Of a stretch of 6,750 nt of DNA, positions 5,293 through 6,750 are shown one piece after another. Below the pieces are notes generated by a model that saw nothing but the letters and a program-made list of their open reading frames with translations, did not search any database and was not told the origin of the DNA. Numbering within the stretch: the stretch's first letter is position 1; every line of letters starts with the position of its first letter. This DNA is from Candidatus Sumerlaeota bacterium. GTDB lineage: Bacteria; Sumerlaeota; Sumerlaeia; SLMS01. The stretch is from contig JADZDZ010000155.1 of the NCBI GenBank assembly GCA_020850785.1, forward strand, positions 1 through 6,750, in the 5' to 3' direction. Position numbers and translations under genes: made by a program.

Positions 5293-5443
5293 AGTGAAAA
5301 AACCTCAAGGTCGGGTTCGCCCAGCCGGGGATCGAAGGAGACTTGCGACTCTCCCCCGCGGGGTTGCTTTGCTGCTGGCTTATGGTCGAATTGTGGAAAA
5401 ATCTTTTCGGATCAGGCCGGGCGGCCGTCCGCAGACGAAGTGT
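5293..5443 (-). other. Structured secE-nusG spacer
   Basis: 151 nt with no coding signal. It contains a perfect 10-bp palindrome CCCCGCGGGG (5354-5363) and an overlapping GGAGA/TCTCC stem (5337-5341 with 5350-5354); these two compete for bases. A T6 run sits between the GAGG and GTG of nusG but no stable stem precedes it, so it is not called a terminator. secE and nusG more often lie closer together, so a role as nusG leader is possible but unproven. Confidence 0.35.
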
Positions 5444-5659
5444 TCAGGAGCCGAAGCCGAAAATCTTGCCGACGATCCACGTCAGAACAAAATCCCAGGC
5501 ACCAAGGCACGCCGCGAAAATGGCCGTCGATATGATGGTCACCATGGTCCACGTTTTCACCTGCTCTGTCGTGGGCCATACCACCTTGGCCATTTCCGTC
5601 CGAACTTCGCCGTAAAAGATCTTCGTTTTTTCGAACATGCCTGTCTTTTCAGACGCCAT
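5444..5659 (-). CDS. secE: Preprotein translocase subunit SecE
   Basis: Small essential membrane subunit of the SecYEG channel; its amphipathic and transmembrane helices clamp the two halves of SecY. It has 71 residues and a single membrane helix, the short form found in most bacteria rather than the three-helix form of E. coli. Residues 10-35 form the amphipathic helix with the conserved GEVRTEMAKVVWPTTEQV (17-34), where E-K-V-x-WP is the family mark. The transmembrane segment is about 37-66 (WTMVTIISTAIFAACLGAWD and on). The ATG at 5659 has only a purine-rich AGAGAGAAG upstream, a weak signal; Met8 (5638) is a possible alternative. It lies 83 nt after tRNA-Trp and before nusG, the usual place. 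It ends in TGA. Confidence 0.95.
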   Translation of the reverse strand: MASEKTGMFEKTKIFYGEVRTEMAKVVWPTTEQVKTWTMVTIISTAIFAACLGAWDFVLTWIVGKIFGFGS

Positions 5660-5742
5660 CTTACTTCTCTCTGGTCTCCCGCATACGACTGATTTTCCTG
5701 ACGTTGCGGTTGCCGAAGACTACGGTCCTACTTTTTTTGCAC

Positions 5743-5818
5743 TGGCAGGGGCGGAGAGACTCGAACTCTCAACCTGCCGTTTTGGAGACGGCTGCTCTGC
5801 CAATTGAGCTACACCCCT
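5743..5818 (-). tRNA. trnW: tRNA-Trp (anticodon CCA)
   Basis: A complete cloverleaf of 73 nt (5746-5818) plus an encoded CCA (5743-5745). Acceptor AGGGGTG pairs with CGCCCCT (one U.G), D arm GCTC/GAGC, anticodon stem GCCGT/ACGGC with loop CTCCAAA giving anticodon CCA, variable loop AGGTT, T arm GAGAG/CTCTC with TTCGAGT loop. The discriminator base is G, as expected for bacterial tRNA-Trp. After the CCA comes GTGC and then a run of seven A, not a terminator, so it is probably transcribed together with secE and released by processing. tRNA-Trp just before secE is a common bacterial arrangement; the tuf and rpmG genes often found further upstream are not here. Confidence 0.97.
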
Positions 5819-5820
5819 GT

Positions 5821-5855
5821 AAACAAAACGGACCCTTGGGCCAGTCAGCCAAGGG
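5821..5855 (-). promoter_or_regulatory. Hairpin with T-rich tail upstream of tRNA-Trp
   Basis: CCCTTGG (5849-5855) pairs with CCAAGGG (5833-5839) over 9 nt; an alternative register with GGC/GCC also exists. The minus strand continues TCCGTTTTGTTT (5821-5832), so the element looks like an imperfect intrinsic terminator or attenuator. It lies between the promoter-like site and the tRNA, and would sit at the very 5' end of the transcript if that promoter is right. It may be a 5' protective or processing structure. Confidence 0.45.
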
Positions 5856-5861
5856 CCGCGA

Positions 5862-5890
5862 AGTAACGGAGATATCCCGCCTCAAGGCAA
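5862..5890 (-). promoter_or_regulatory. Candidate promoter for tRNA-Trp-secE-nusG-rplK-rplA
   Basis: Minus strand TTGCCT (5885-5890), 17-nt spacer, GTTACT (5862-5867). The match to consensus is moderate at -35 and poor at -10. Its value comes from close likeness to the site before rplJ: same spacing, GAGGCG after the -35 box, CCGTTAC at the -10 box and TC-rich sequence after it. The predicted start, near 5855, falls on the first base of a hairpin. Confidence 0.45.
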
Positions 5891-5986
5891 GCGAAAAGAA
5901 GTGAATTGGAGCTTGGCGGCAGCGACCCCAGCCTGCTTTCCATTCTGCGGAATCCAACCTGCGCCGGGGCCACGACACTACAAATC

Positions 5987-6750
5987 ATGAGTTTGCGGCC
6001 CCCAAAAGCTAGCCCTCCGCCGACACCGCGCACCAGCCTGTTGCGCATGGGACTGACGATTCTTGCCATCGCCGCGGCGCTCTATGCGATTCCCGCGATC
6101 TACCTTTTTTGCATTCAGGGGCGGATGCTCTTCCACCCCTCCCCCTATGAGGACCTGAACGGGATGCTGAAGGGGACGCCAATTCAGCAGGTCCAATTCC
6201 GCACATCGCAGGGCGCACAAACGGCCTTCTATTTTCCCCCCAGCGACAATCCCGCGCAGCCGCCCGATCGCCTCTGCATGACGTTCACGGGAAATTCGGG
6301 CCGCGTGCTCGACTGGATCGAACTTGTGGACAATTTCCCCGATGGGCGCGCGGGATTCCTGATGATGGATTATCCCGGCTTTGGGGCGTGCGAGGGGAAG
6401 CCATCGGTGCCGGCAATCATGGAGTCGGGCGATGCGGCAATCGCCGCGTTGGCGGCGCAGTTGGGCACCGAGCGCGGACTGTTGGAAAAGCGGCTTTCCC
6501 TTGTTGGCCATTCGATGGGCGCGGCGATGGCGCTGGAGTTTTCGCGCGCCCACCGCACGGAGCACATTGTACTCATTTCTCCGTTCACCAGCCTGCGCGC
6601 GATGGCGCGCCGGAGTGTTGGCGTCGCGTTCGCCTGGCTGCTGCGCCATGACCTCGACAACAGCGCGCGGCTTTCCGAGCTAAGCGGGCAATCCCCGCAG
6701 CCAAAGGTGCTGATCCTTCACGGCAAGGGTGACGAAACGGTTCCCGTGCA
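5987..6750 (+). CDS. Membrane-anchored alpha/beta hydrolase, BEM46/ABHD17-like (3' end beyond window)
   Basis: Open from ATG at 5987 through the window end: 254 residues, C-terminus missing. Residues 1-20 are basic and proline-rich, about 21-44 form a membrane anchor (MGLTILAIAAALYAIPAIYL), then RMLFHPSPYEDL, the 'QxxLLYHP' type start seen in BEM46-like serine hydrolases. The core shows FTGNSG (100-105, oxyanion region, where HGN is usual), MDYPGFGACEGKPS (127-140), the nucleophile elbow GHSMGAA with Ser176, SPFTSLRAMA (198-207), and LHGKGDETVP with probable acid Asp249. The catalytic His would lie past the edge. The substrate is unknown; family members are esterases or thioesterases. No Shine-Dalgarno is visible before 5987; ATG at 6047 (Met21) is an alternative start. 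It diverges from the tRNA-Trp unit and is probably functionally unrelated to it. Confidence 0.88.
   Translation, partial: MSLRPPKASPPPTPRTSLLRMGLTILAIAAALYAIPAIYLFCIQGRMLFHPSPYEDLNGMLKGTPIQQVQFRTSQGAQTAFYFPPSDNPAQPPDRLCMTFTGNSGRVLDWIELVDNFPDGRAGFLMMDYPGFGACEGKPSVPAIMESGDAAIAALAAQLGTERGLLEKRLSLVGHSMGAAMALEFSRAHRTEHIVLISPFTSLRAMARRSVGVAFAWLLRHDLDNSARLSELSGQSPQPKVLILHGKGDETVPV

Noticed and set aside
5311..5363. T-arm-like TTCGATCCC in the secE-nusG spacer, suggesting a tRNA or tRNA remnant
   Set aside because: No matching 5-bp T stem, anticodon arm or acceptor stem could be assembled around it.
5906..5986. Upstream TTG start for the hydrolase in the same frame
   Set aside because: The added residues show no signal or anchor character and would run over part of the spacer; the ribosome binding site there is not convincing either.
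5978..6649. 223-codon minus-strand open frame opposite the hydrolase
   Set aside because: It is Arg-rich with no family pattern, while the plus strand shows clear alpha/beta hydrolase motifs.

Overview
This is a bacterial chromosomal window carrying the translation/transcription core cluster tRNA-Trp - secE - nusG - rplK - rplA - rplJ - rplL, all read from the minus strand (about 5.82 kb down to 1.88 kb). Product lengths and family motifs are textbook-like. The sequence is GC-rich, the start codons are mostly ATG with good upstream AGGA/GGAG signals, and the tRNA has an encoded CCA end. One neighbour encodes a secreted, Sec-type signal peptide protein. I cannot place the organism more precisely from this sequence; it is a bacterium, and nothing points to a plasmid, phage or integrated element.

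Layout on the minus strand, in the direction of transcription: a promoter-like site (5862-5890), a hairpin followed by a T-rich stretch, tRNA-Trp(CCA), secE, nusG, rplK (L11), rplA (L1), then a very strong intrinsic terminator (3225-3261). A second promoter-like site (3146-3174) follows, resembling the first, then a leader of roughly 240 nt full of inverted repeats, then rplJ (L10), rplL (L7/L12) and a hairpin (1792-1823). Next comes a gene for a 491-residue secreted protein with a cysteine-less redoxin-like C-terminal domain. At the window edge (1-25) there is a well-spaced Shine-Dalgarno and GTG that probably start another minus-strand gene. The usual neighbour after rplL is rpoB; here it is absent, and the edge gene could be it, but only eight codons are visible. 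On the plus strand, diverging from the tRNA promoter, is an incomplete membrane-anchored alpha/beta hydrolase (5987 to the window end).

The genes work together in protein synthesis and export. SecE is part of the SecYEG channel, NusG couples RNA polymerase to ribosome and Rho, and L11, L1, L10 and L7/L12 build the L1 stalk and the GTPase-associated stalk of the 50S subunit. The most interesting part is regulatory. The cluster is cut into two transcription units by the terminator after rplA. The rplJ leader holds what looks like a two-state RNA switch: the same few bases can close a small hairpin followed by U residues, or pair with the start of the rplJ Shine-Dalgarno. Upstream of it is a hairpin array with a motif like that of the known L10 leader. 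The two promoter-like sites share spacing and sequence.

I see no CRISPR array, insertion sequence or wholly novel gene system. The novelty candidates are the regulatory RNA arrangement, the shared promoter module and the odd secreted protein gene lodged in the ribosomal cluster.
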